DNA from: Leeuwenhoekiella parthenopeia
Lineage (GTDB): Bacteria; Bacteroidota; Bacteroidia; Flavobacteriales; Flavobacteriaceae
Reading direction: 5' to 3'
Length of the DNA stretch: 64,000 nucleotides
NCBI RefSeq assembly: GCF_020782115.1
Contig: NZ_JAJGMW010000009.1
Location: 93,085-157,084 of the forward strand
The notes under the pieces were generated by a model that saw only the letters and a program-made list of their open reading frames with translations, did not search any database and had not been told where the DNA came from. The position numbers and the translations under genes are program-made. Positions 37,697 through 45,837 of this stretch are shown in pieces; position 1 is the first letter of the stretch, and every line of letters starts with the position of its first letter.

Positions 37697-39409
37697 TTGA
37701 AAGCATTAATAGGTTTTATTCGTGTATTTGTAGGTATCCTGTTTATCATTTCGGGTTTTATAAAGCTCAACGATCCCGTTGGTTTTTCATTTAAACTGCA
37801 GGAATATTTTGGGCCCGATGTACTCAATCTTGAATTTTTGAGTCCGTTTGCCCTGGGTCTCGCGATCATTTCGGTGATTGTAGAACTGGTGCTTGGGGTT
37901 GCACTCATCATTGGGTATTACAAAAGACTCACCTTATGGCTGCTGTTGCTGATGATTCTCTTTTTCACCTTCCTTACCTTCTACTCGGCCTATTTCAATA
38001 AAGTGACCGATTGTGGTTGCTTTGGAGATGCCCTGCCACTTACGCCCTGGCAATCCTTTACCAAAGATGTGATCCTGCTTATTTTGATTGTCTTTCTATT
38101 CATCAATATCAAATACATTCAGCCGTTTTTCACCAATTTCGGCCGGTCTATCATCATCTTCGCGACCTTTATTGCGTGCCTGAGCTTTGGATATTACGTC
38201 TTAATGCATCTTCCGCTTATTGATTTCAGAGCTTATAAAGTGGGCTCCAACATCGCCGAGGGAATGGAAATCCCGGAAGGCGCTCCCGTTGATATTTTTG
38301 ACTACAACTGGAAATTTAAGGTAAATGGTGAAGAAAAAGTGTTCACCACCCAGGGTGAATATCCCACTGTTGAAGGTGAATTCATCGGCGTTGATACCGA
38401 ACTGGTAACCAAAGGCTACGTTCCGCCTGTACACGATTTTACCATTGAAAAAGACGGCGAGGATTATGCGGAAGAGTTTTTAAATACACCCAACCTCATC
38501 GTCATCGTTGCTTATGACCTGAGCAAAACCGAATGGAACGGCTGGCCCGCCATTAAATCCCTTACCAATGATGCGATACGAAGAGGTTATCAGGTAATAG
38601 GTCTTACGGCTTCAGGCGTTGATGAAGTCAATTCGTTAAAGCTAAAACAGGAAATCAATTTTGACTTCTATTTTACCGATGCCACAACCTTAAAAACCAT
38701 TGTACGCAGCAATCCGGGGATTTTGAAGCTGAATAATGGAACCATCATTCAGAAAAAACACTGGAATGATGCAGAAGAAATCGAACTCGAAAAATTGCCT
38801 ACTGCAAATCTCGACCTGGATTTCAACCTTAAATTTCAGCTGGATAGTATCACCAGGCTCGATAAGCTCTACAGACCCCTTATTCAGGAAAGTGATCCCG
38901 CAAAGCGGAAAGCCCTCGCCGAAGAATTAGGCATCCCTGAAGAAGACTATACCGGTGACCTGTGGAAAAAGCAGCGCCTGATAGACACGACAAATCTTAA
39001 ACGTATAAAGAGACTCATAGAGCGCTATGGTTACCCCGGTAAATCACTGGTGGGAGAACCCACCAATCTGGTAGCTTTAGAAGTCATTGCCCATAATCCC
39101 GGTGAGATTGAAGCATATCTGGATATTCTCAAAAAAGCTGCTGAAAAGGGTGAAATCCCAATGACTCAGGTAGCCACTCTTGAAGATAAGCATCTGATGA
39201 TGCAGGATAAGGAACAGATTTATGGCACCCAGGCGCAGATTACTGCCGAAAATGGCTTTTTTATATGGCCGGTTACAGAACCTGAAACCCTAAACGAGCG
39301 CCGTAAAGCCGCCGGTTTTAAACGCACCATCGAAGAATATGTAGCCGATTTAATGGGTAAAGATGTTCAATTTAAAGCCCTTAAACTTTCTGAAATCAAA
39401 CGACTCTGA
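37697..39409 (+). CDS. BT_3928-type protein: DoxX/MauE-like membrane domain plus soluble domain
   Basis: 570 residues starting at TTG 37697, two bases after the DUF1599 stop. The first ~170 residues contain four membrane helices with the DoxX/MauE pattern (FIRVFVGILFIISGFIKLND, ALGLAIISVIVELVLGVALI, and a Cys pair in VTDCGCFGD). The remainder is a large region outside the membrane with a thioredoxin-like part (NLIVIVAYDLSKTEWNGWPAI). The pattern suggests a thiol/quinone redox role, which is inferred; the domain order is what is usually named BT_3928 family in Bacteroidota. Confidence 0.8.
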   Translation: MKALIGFIRVFVGILFIISGFIKLNDPVGFSFKLQEYFGPDVLNLEFLSPFALGLAIISVIVELVLGVALIIGYYKRLTLWLLLLMILFFTFLTFYSAYFNKVTDCGCFGDALPLTPWQSFTKDVILLILIVFLFINIKYIQPFFTNFGRSIIIFATFIACLSFGYYVLMHLPLIDFRAYKVGSNIAEGMEIPEGAPVDIFDYNWKFKVNGEEKVFTTQGEYPTVEGEFIGVDTELVTKGYVPPVHDFTIEKDGEDYAEEFLNTPNLIVIVAYDLSKTEWNGWPAIKSLTNDAIRRGYQVIGLTASGVDEVNSLKLKQEINFDFYFTDATTLKTIVRSNPGILKLNNGTIIQKKHWNDAEEIELEKLPTANLDLDFNLKFQLDSITRLDKLYRPLIQESDPAKRKALAEELGIPEEDYTGDLWKKQRLIDTTNLKRIKRLIERYGYPGKSLVGEPTNLVALEVIAHNPGEIEAYLDILKKAAEKGEIPMTQVATLEDKHLMMQDKEQIYGTQAQITAENGFFIWPVTEPETLNERRKAAGFKRTIEEYVADLMGKDVQFKALKLSEIKRL

Positions 39410-40482
39410 TCTATTACATCTTAAATAAACTTTTTTATGCCCTGCTCACCCTTTTTGGGGTCGTGACAGTGGTATTCCTGCTATTTACTGTTTTACCGGG
39501 AGACCCGGCGCGTATGATGCTTGATCAAAATGAAGATCCCGAGCAGTTGGCGATAATCAAACACAAATACGGATTTGACAAGCCTGTTTTCACACAATAC
39601 GCCTATTACCTGAATGACCTTTCGCCCTTATCCCTACACAAAAGCGAAGGTGAAAATTATACCAGTTTATCATCAGGAAAATACCGGTATACGCGACTTT
39701 TTGATATGGGCAGCTATAGCCTGGTTTTGAAAAAACCGTATCTCCGAGAATCTTTTCAAAAAACAGGAAAAACCGTTGCTGAAGTCATTGGCGAAACGCT
39801 TCCCAACACTATTGTGCTCGCAGTAAGCGCCATTAGCCTGGCGATGCTTTTAGGAATTTTTCTCGGGGTCGTTTCTGCAAATGCCCGGGATACCTGGGTT
39901 GATAAAGCAATACAGGTTGTGAGTACTCTGGGTATGAGTGTGCCCAGCTTTTTTAGCGCCATTCTGTTTGCCTGGTTTTTTGGGTATGTATTGCACAACT
40001 ACACAAAGCTAAACATGACCGGCAGCCTGTATGCGATGGATGATTTTGGCGAAGCCATCACCATTCAATGGAAAAACATCATGTTGCCTGCAATTGTGCT
40101 CGGAATACGGCCGCTGGCTGTGGTGATTCAGCTGATGCGCAATTCCATTCTCGAAGTGTATAATCAGGAATACATTCGTACCGCTCAGGCAAAAGGCCTC
40201 AACAAAACACAAATAGTCTGGAGACACGCGCTTAAAAACGCGCTCAATCCGGTTATTACCGCAGTTTCAGGCTGGTTTGCCTCTATGCTTGCAGGAGCTG
40301 TTTTCGTAGAATATATTTTTGGCTGGAATGGCCTTGGAAAAGAAATCGTAGACGCCCTGAATACCCTCGATTTACCCATCATAATGGGTTCGGTTTTAAT
40401 CATAGCCACGATGTTTATTTTGATCAATATACTGGTGGACATTATTTATGGCTTTTTGGACCCCAAAGTGCGTATTAGATAA
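39406..40482 (+). CDS. ABC transporter permease, DppB/OppB type
   Basis: Binding-protein-dependent permease with VFLLFTVLPGDPARMMLDQNED near the N-terminus, periplasmic insertion, then helices and the EAA loop YIRTAQAKGLNKTQIVWRHALKNAL, ending GFLDPKVRIR. A GTG at 39463 would cut the first membrane helix in half: the open frame upstream encodes IYYILNKLFYALLTLFGVV, a proper helix start. That frame has no ATG, GTG or TTG before the stop at 39391-39393; the most likely start is CTG at 39406, which overlaps the TGA of the preceding gene (CTGA). That gives 358 residues. No partner permease, ATPase or binding protein lies next to it. Confidence 0.8.
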   Translation: MIYYILNKLFYALLTLFGVVTVVFLLFTVLPGDPARMMLDQNEDPEQLAIIKHKYGFDKPVFTQYAYYLNDLSPLSLHKSEGENYTSLSSGKYRYTRLFDMGSYSLVLKKPYLRESFQKTGKTVAEVIGETLPNTIVLAVSAISLAMLLGIFLGVVSANARDTWVDKAIQVVSTLGMSVPSFFSAILFAWFFGYVLHNYTKLNMTGSLYAMDDFGEAITIQWKNIMLPAIVLGIRPLAVVIQLMRNSILEVYNQEYIRTAQAKGLNKTQIVWRHALKNALNPVITAVSGWFASMLAGAVFVEYIFGWNGLGKEIVDALNTLDLPIIMGSVLIIATMFILINILVDIIYGFLDPKVRIR

Positions 40483-40765
40483 GCATATTGTTGTGTAATC
40501 AGTTTGATGTCGCTATTTTTAGAAATTATCATTTTTATGCAGAAAATATTCCTCCCATTTTGCTTAATTAGCAGTCCTGTACTTTTTTCGCCAGAGATAA
40601 ATTTTACAGCGGAAGCTCTTCAGAATAAATTTATAAGGAGATAAAAACTAAAATCAGTTTTACACAAGCTCTTGAAATCACTGATTTTCGAGAGCTAAAA
40701 TGAAAGCTCAGCATTCAAAAAAAAATCAACAACCACTACAGATAATCAACTAAAAAACAATAACA

Positions 40766-41515
40766 ATGAGAAAACATATTGTAGCCGGAAACTGGAAAAT
40801 GAATACCGATCTTGCCGAAACGCAGGAATTGATTGACGGCTTAAAAAAAATAAACAAGACATCTGACGCAGAGGTAATTATCGCCCCTCCTTTTACCAAC
40901 CTATATACTGCCTTTGAAAGTTTAAAAGGTTCTGATATAGAGGTTGCTGCCCAAAATATGCATCAATCAAGCTCAGGAGCATTTACCGGTGAGATCAGTG
41001 CAGCTATGCTTAAAGGAGTAGGTATTAAAACCGTGATTCTGGGACATAGTGAGCGTCGTGCTTATTTTGGCGAAAAGGAAGATCTTTTAGCTGAAAAAGT
41101 AAATACGGCACTTGAAAATTCCATGAAAGTAATTTATTGCTTTGGTGAAGAATTAAAAGACCGAAACTTTGGTGAGCATTTTGAAGTCGTAAACAAGCAA
41201 ATCAGTCAGGCTTTATTCCATCTGGATGCAGATGCCTGGAAACATATTGTACTGGCATACGAACCGGTTTGGGCCATTGGTACGGGCGAAACGGCAAGCC
41301 CCGATCAGGCTCAGGAAATGCATGCATTTATACGTAAGACCATCGCCGAAGAATATTCTAAAGAACTTGCAGACAGCATTACAATTCTTTATGGAGGAAG
41401 TGTAAAACCCAATAACGCCGAAGAAATATTTTCAAAACCCGATGTTGACGGTGGTCTTATTGGTGGCGCTTCACTTAAAGCCGAAGACTTTATGGCTATC
41501 GTAAACGCCTTTTAA
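40766..41515 (+). CDS. tpiA: Triosephosphate isomerase
   Basis: 249 residues, the normal length. Catalytic motifs in order: GNWKMN (Lys11), ILGHSERR (His), AYEPVWAIGTG (Glu) and LYGGSVKPNN with GGLIGGASL phosphate-binding loops. Interconverts dihydroxyacetone phosphate and glyceraldehyde 3-phosphate. Separated from the permease by 283 bases without a recognisable gene (an imperfect hairpin is at 40667-40696); followed by prmA after three bases. Confidence 0.97.
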   Translation: MRKHIVAGNWKMNTDLAETQELIDGLKKINKTSDAEVIIAPPFTNLYTAFESLKGSDIEVAAQNMHQSSSGAFTGEISAAMLKGVGIKTVILGHSERRAYFGEKEDLLAEKVNTALENSMKVIYCFGEELKDRNFGEHFEVVNKQISQALFHLDADAWKHIVLAYEPVWAIGTGETASPDQAQEMHAFIRKTIAEEYSKELADSITILYGGSVKPNNAEEIFSKPDVDGGLIGGASLKAEDFMAIVNAF

Positions 41516-41518
41516 AGA

Positions 41519-42355
41519 ATGGCTGAAGCATATACCGAATACCATTTTAAAATCGCGCCGGTAAACCCCGGCGCAGAAATTTTAATCGCGCAACTGGCGG
41601 AACTCGATTTTGAAAGTTTTGACGAGACTGAAGATGGCGTAAAAGCCTACATTCAGTCTGCATTAAATCACGATGAGATTCTTGAATCGGTTTCCATTCT
41701 CAACAATCCCGATTTTGAGACGTCCTATACGATTAGTCTCATAGAACCGGTAAACTGGAACGAAGAATGGGAAAAAAACTTTGAACCTATAGAGGTTGAT
41801 GGCTTGTGTACGGTACGCGCGCCCTTTCACCCAAAACCATATACTGCGTTTGATATTGTGATTGAACCCAAAATGTCATTTGGCACCGGGCATCACGAGA
41901 CCACGCATTTAATGATCAAGCATTTGCTAAAGCTGGATGTAAAGGGTCTAAAAACCCTTGATATGGGTTGCGGTACGGGAATACTGGCAATTCTTGCTGC
42001 CATGAAAGGTGCTGTTCCGGTTGATGCGATAGATATTGATCCCTGGTGTTATGAAAACACCGTAGAAAACGCAGAACGCAACGAGGTAAGCCACATAAAG
42101 ACTTATGAGGGCGATGTGGCGCTTTTAGAAGAAAAGCACTACGAACTCATCATCGCAAATATCAACAGAAACATCCTGATGGCAGATATACCGGCCTACG
42201 CCAAATGTTTGAATCACGAGGGTATTTTACTGTTGAGCGGCTTTTACACACAGGATATTCCGGCAATTACAGAGGTTTGTAATCAACACGGACTAAATTT
42301 TATCATGAATTTTGAAAAAAATAATTGGGTAGCTTGTAAATTTGTAAAAAACTGA
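41519..42355 (+). CDS. prmA: Ribosomal protein L11 methyltransferase
   Basis: 278 residues. N-terminal substrate-binding domain, then IEPKMSFGTGHHETTHLM and the SAM-binding motif LDMGCGTGILAILAAMKGA, VDAIDIDPWCYENTVENAERN and LIIANINRNIL (the NxN-type motif of PrmA). Trimethylates residues of ribosomal protein L11 using SAM. Co-transcribed with tpiA and clpS. Confidence 0.93.
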   Translation: MAEAYTEYHFKIAPVNPGAEILIAQLAELDFESFDETEDGVKAYIQSALNHDEILESVSILNNPDFETSYTISLIEPVNWNEEWEKNFEPIEVDGLCTVRAPFHPKPYTAFDIVIEPKMSFGTGHHETTHLMIKHLLKLDVKGLKTLDMGCGTGILAILAAMKGAVPVDAIDIDPWCYENTVENAERNEVSHIKTYEGDVALLEEKHYELIIANINRNILMADIPAYAKCLNHEGILLLSGFYTQDIPAITEVCNQHGLNFIMNFEKNNWVACKFVKN

Positions 42356-42381
42356 TACTGATGCATCCACGATTTTTCAAT

Positions 42382-42657
42382 ATGAGCACCAAGGAGAAAA
42401 TTCAGGAAGAATTAGATGTCCTGGTTGCAGAAGACCGCAACAATGAAATTGTAGTTTACAATGACGATGTAAACACTTTTGATCACGTTATCGAAACCCT
42501 GATTCAGGTTTGCGATCATACCCCCATTCAGGCAGAGCAATGTTCCTTGATTGTTCACTACAAAGGAAAGTGCACTGTTAAAACGGGAAGCTACGAAGAT
42601 TTATTGCCGCGTTGTTCAGCCCTGTTAGATGCAGGTTTAAGTGCTGAAATCATTTAA
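42382..42657 (+). CDS. clpS: ATP-dependent Clp protease adaptor ClpS
   Basis: 91 residues from ATG 42382 (MSTKEKIQEEL); an ATG at 42361 adds seven atypical residues. YNDDVNTFDHVIETLIQVC and QAEQCSLIVHYKGKCTVKTG are the ClpS motifs that bind the N-end-rule residue and ClpA/ClpC. Delivers substrates to ClpAP/ClpCP. Last gene of the cluster, followed by a terminator. Confidence 0.95.
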   Translation: MSTKEKIQEELDVLVAEDRNNEIVVYNDDVNTFDHVIETLIQVCDHTPIQAEQCSLIVHYKGKCTVKTGSYEDLLPRCSALLDAGLSAEII

Positions 42658-42688
42658 ATAATACTTTTTCGACATACCATAAACTAAG

Positions 42689-42713
42689 AGCCCTTGTTAT
42701 AAGGGCTTTTTTT
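42689..42713 (+). terminator. Terminator of the tpiA-prmA-clpS unit
   Basis: AGCCCTT / AAGGGCT stem, five-base loop, then a T run, 30 bases after clpS. Confidence 0.85.
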
Positions 42714-42912
42714 TGCTCTCAACTTTTAAAGTGTACTCATCCTCAGAAATCGATATGAAAACACACTATAATTTTCTGAAATCTCATTTTGTAAGTAAAA
42801 TCCTTTATTTGCTGTAAATATTAGATTAAATGCAAACATTTAACGTTTAAACTATTTGGTAATTAAAATATTTCAATAAATTGCTTTATCACTAATCATT
42901 AATTATTATTTT

Positions 42913-43782
42913 ATGATATCAAATTCAGTTAAACGATTTTCGTTTTTAGCTCTTACCTGCTCATTAGTACTGGCGTCCTGTTCTAATGACGAAGAAGAAG
43001 TAATGAGTTCAGAAACTTTAGAAGAGACCGCTAATCTCGAAGTTTCACAAGAAATCTTAGATCAGGTAGAAGCCCTGGGCATGAATACCGGCTATGTAAA
43101 ATGGGATACCTTCCATTTTCCTGACGGAACTTCAGAACCCCGACTCTATTTAGAAGAAGATGTTGTGATAACACCAGATCAGTTAAATGCGCTTACTGCT
43201 TTAAATGCTCAGGAAAAAGGAGACAAAACCAGTAAGCAGTATCGCACTTCTGCTTTGGTAAGTCAGGGTCGCGTTATTTCTATTATAGGATTTACCGGAG
43301 GCAATCAGGCGCTTACTTCAAAGGAACGCACTGCATTACAGTGGGCAGTTGATAATTACAATCGCCTAAGCGGGGTTTCCATAAGCTTTAACCTCACTTT
43401 TGGTACCGATTATCAAAACAAGGATATGGTTGTTTACAACAACACCGTAAACAATCCTTCAGGTGCAGGTGGTAGTGCAGGTTTCCCCAGTAATGGATTT
43501 CCCTACAAATTTGTTCAGATTTATGGCTTATCAAATTATGACACCAATGTTATTGAACACGTAATTACCCACGAGATTGGGCACTCGGTTGGTTTTAGAC
43601 ATACAGACTGGTTCAGCAGACAGAGCTGTGGTCAAAACGTAAATGAAGGTGGTGATGTAAACTACATCCCGGGTACACCAAGTGGTTTTGATCCTACTTC
43701 GGTTATGCTTGCCTGCTTCAGCTCAAGTGAAGACGGAGAGTTTAACACAAATGATATCACAGCATTACGCAATATGTACTAA
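42913..43782 (+). CDS. M57-family zinc metalloprotease, lipoprotein
   Basis: 289 residues with a lipoprotein signal peptide (LTCSLVLASCSND). The zinc motif HEIGHSVGFRH gives His220, Glu221, His224 and His230, the extended HExxHxxGxxH form; SVMLACFSSSEDGEFNTND downstream supplies the Met-turn region. The N-terminal third (LDQVEALGMNTGYVKWDTF) is the pro-domain-like part typical of Bacteroidota dual-action HEIGH peptidases. Probably periplasmic or surface-bound, peptide substrate unknown. Single gene with its own terminator. Confidence 0.85.
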   Translation: MISNSVKRFSFLALTCSLVLASCSNDEEEVMSSETLEETANLEVSQEILDQVEALGMNTGYVKWDTFHFPDGTSEPRLYLEEDVVITPDQLNALTALNAQEKGDKTSKQYRTSALVSQGRVISIIGFTGGNQALTSKERTALQWAVDNYNRLSGVSISFNLTFGTDYQNKDMVVYNNTVNNPSGAGGSAGFPSNGFPYKFVQIYGLSNYDTNVIEHVITHEIGHSVGFRHTDWFSRQSCGQNVNEGGDVNYIPGTPSGFDPTSVMLACFSSSEDGEFNTNDITALRNMY

Positions 43783-43800
43783 ACGATTAACCTATTCAGG

Positions 43801-43834
43801 AAAAAGGTCATTTAACACTAAATGACCTTTTTTT
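43801..43834 (+). terminator. Terminator of the metalloprotease gene
   Basis: AAAAAGGTCATTT / AAATGACCTTTTT with a six-base loop and a long T run. Confidence 0.9.
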
Positions 43835-43844
43835 ATTTTAAAGC

Positions 43845-43874
43845 TTGTACTTTTTAAAAAAAGACCTATATTTG
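43845..43874 (+). promoter_or_regulatory. Promoter of tRNA-Arg
   Basis: TTG (43845-43847), 19 bases, TATATTTG (43867-43874): an exact match to the Bacteroidota consensus and the clearest promoter in the window. About 48 bases before the mature tRNA. Confidence 0.8.
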
Positions 43875-43921
43875 CACCCGCAAAAACAGATAAGTTCTAG
43901 TTCTGTTCAAGCAAGAATAAA

Positions 43922-43995
43922 GGCCTCGTGGCGCAACTGAATAGCGCATCTGATTACGGCTCAGAAGGTTCCAGGTTTGAATCCTGGCGAGGTCA
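43922..43995 (+). tRNA. tRNA-Arg (anticodon ACG)
   Basis: Acceptor arm GGCCTCG pairs with CGAGGTC (one G-U), discriminator A. Anticodon stem TCTGA / TCAGA encloses the loop TTACGGC, anticodon ACG. T-arm CCAGG / CCTGG with loop TTTGAAT. 74 bases, CCA not encoded. The integrase gene of the accessory island lies just downstream, so the tRNA 3' end is the probable attachment site; I do not see a second copy of that end inside the window. Confidence 0.95.
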
Positions 43996-44020
43996 CAGCT
44001 AGTCTTAATAAAGACACACA

Positions 44021-44053
44021 AAAACCACGTATTTTTATTAAATACGTGGTTTT
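44021..44053 (+). terminator. Hairpin terminator after tRNA-Arg
   Basis: 14-bp stem AAAACCACGTATTT / AAATACGTGGTTTT with a five-base loop, 25 bases after the tRNA. A-rich on one side and T-rich on the other, so possibly bidirectional. Confidence 0.8.
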
Positions 44054-44099
44054 CAAGTTTTTAGGGCATCATTAAATTTGAAGTGATTTCAGCTTAAAT

Positions 44100-44145
44100 G
44101 GTAGCTATTTGGTAGCTCAAAACGAAAATGGTAGCGATTGCTACC
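44100..44145. repeat. GGTAGC repeats, possible integrase arm or att sites
   Basis: GGTAGC occurs at 44100-44105, 44111-44116 and 44130-44135, and its inverse GCTACC at 44140-44145, all within 46 bases between the tRNA and the integrase gene. Short clustered direct and inverted repeats of this kind are typical of arm-type binding sites of tyrosine integrases; the role here is inferred. Confidence 0.45.
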
Positions 44146-44229
44146 ACGCATAGAACCGGTACTCTACCCCGTTTTGATAAAATTGGATTTGACTTTCGTA
44201 ACAATCAAGTTTAATTTAAATCAAATGTT

Positions 44230-45498
44230 ATGCGAACCACAAAAACATTCTCTATTCAGTTTTGGGCTGATACCCGAAAGGCTTCACAAGGTGAGGCACT
44301 CGTGTATGCCCGAATCACCATGGATCAAAAGAGACTCAGTGTTAGTCTGAAACGAAAAGTGCCCATTGAACTCTGGGATAGCCAAAATAAACGGGTCTTG
44401 GGGAACTCACTTATGGCTAAACAACTGAATCAATACCTCGATCTGGCCAAATCTCAATTGTACCAAAGTTATCTGGAGTTGAAAGCAGCAGATAAGATGC
44501 TTACCACTCAAATGATCAAGGATTATTTTATGGGAGAAGACACCAGCAGTAAAACACTTATTTACCTGCTGGATTATCACAACCAAAAAATCAACGGTAC
44601 ACTTGCCCGGGGAACGATCAAAAATTTCAAAATCACTGAGGGCTATGTTCGAAAATTCTTAAAAGCGAACAAGCATAAGGATATTTACCTTTCCCGATTG
44701 AATTACAAATTTATTTGTGATTTTGAGAGCTTCCTATTCCAGTACTATCCAGAAGGTCATCCCAGAGCGATGAGCCATAATACGGTGATGAAACACATTC
44801 AACGCCTGCGAAAAATAATACGCCTGGCGTATCAGTTAGAGTGGCTTGATAAAGATCCCTTTAGACGCTGGAAGACTACTTTTGAAAAAACCGAGCGCGA
44901 ATTTCTTTCTGAAAATGAATTAGCCAATGTAGCCAGTTATGAGTTTACCAATGAGCGCCTGGAACGCGTGCGCGATCTGTTCCTGTTTAGTTGCTATACC
45001 GGAATCAGTTATGCTGATCTGGTCAATTTAACGCCCAAAAACATTTGGTTGGGTGACGACTCCAAAAAGTGGATTGTAACCAACAGACAAAAAACAAACA
45101 CCCGCGTAAAGGTTCCCTTAATGCCTGCTGCATCAGATCTTCTTGAAAAGTATGAAGATCATCCCATGTCTCAGGTTTCAGGAACCTTGTTTCCTCCTAT
45201 TACCAATGAGCGGGCTAACCTATATCTAAAGGATATTGCAGAGGCCTGTGGGCTAACCAAAAACCTGACCTTTCATATGGCCCGGCATACCTTTGCCACT
45301 ACAGTGACACTAAGTAATGGGATGCCCATAGAGACCGTATCTAAACTACTGGGTCATACCAAAATTGCAACGACACAGATTTACGCACGGATTTTAGACA
45401 AAAAAGTAGAAGAAGATATGTACAAACTTCAGGAAGTTTTGCAATCTAAAAATACAGTACCAAAACGACCTAGCCCTAATTTGAAAATCATAAGATAA
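44230..45498 (+). CDS. Tyrosine recombinase / integrase of the CTnDOT-type
   Basis: 422 residues. N-terminal arm-binding domain (RITMDQKRLSVSLKRKVPIELWDSQNKRV), SAM-like core-binding domain (SHNTVMKHIQRLRKIIRLAYQLEWL), then the catalytic domain with HMARHTFAT (His-x-x-Arg), LLGHTKIATTQIYARI (His and the Tyr nucleophile). The place where the first catalytic Arg is normal reads CYTGISYADL, with Ser instead of Arg, as I recall for the CTnDOT integrase. Located 235 bases after tRNA-Arg with its C-terminus away from it; defines the left edge of a mobile or once-mobile island. Conjugation genes are not in the window. Confidence 0.9.
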   Translation: MRTTKTFSIQFWADTRKASQGEALVYARITMDQKRLSVSLKRKVPIELWDSQNKRVLGNSLMAKQLNQYLDLAKSQLYQSYLELKAADKMLTTQMIKDYFMGEDTSSKTLIYLLDYHNQKINGTLARGTIKNFKITEGYVRKFLKANKHKDIYLSRLNYKFICDFESFLFQYYPEGHPRAMSHNTVMKHIQRLRKIIRLAYQLEWLDKDPFRRWKTTFEKTEREFLSENELANVASYEFTNERLERVRDLFLFSCYTGISYADLVNLTPKNIWLGDDSKKWIVTNRQKTNTRVKVPLMPAASDLLEKYEDHPMSQVSGTLFPPITNERANLYLKDIAEACGLTKNLTFHMARHTFATTVTLSNGMPIETVSKLLGHTKIATTQIYARILDKKVEEDMYKLQEVLQSKNTVPKRPSPNLKIIR

Positions 45499-45577
45499 TT
45501 AGCGGTGCAATCGTATCACTCCAAAAGAAGACAGATACTTTTTTAGATATTTATCCCATATATGAATTGTAAAACTT

Positions 45578-45616
45578 AAAAGAGGCCGCCTGATTACTCA
45601 GGACAGCCTCTTTATT
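45578..45616. terminator. Terminator of the integrase gene
   Basis: AGAGGC / GCCTCT outer stem and CCTGA / TCAGG inner stem followed by TTTATTTTT. The A-rich left side means it may also stop transcripts coming from the right. Confidence 0.75.
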
Positions 45617-45837
45617 TTTCAGGATACTTATCCAGGCGCTGTCCGAGGCAGCCGTTACAGCCACTTCCTAAAGAATGGCTCTTCCTTACCGTCTGGAGAA
45701 GCATTGATCGCAGGCTAATATCAAATAGCGCCGTCCTTATCAGCCGAAAGCCAACCCCATCACCTGCCAGGGTTGGCTGCTCCTTAACCGCTATCTTCAA
45801 CTTATTGCAAATTTAATGAAGGTTGACTATCTAAACG

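Noticed and set aside
45612..45800. 62-residue minus-strand frame between integrase terminator and array
   Set aside because: No recognisable domain, contains an internal inverted repeat (AGCCAACCC / GGGTTGGCT) and overlaps the terminator; I also considered a tracrRNA here but found no anti-repeat.
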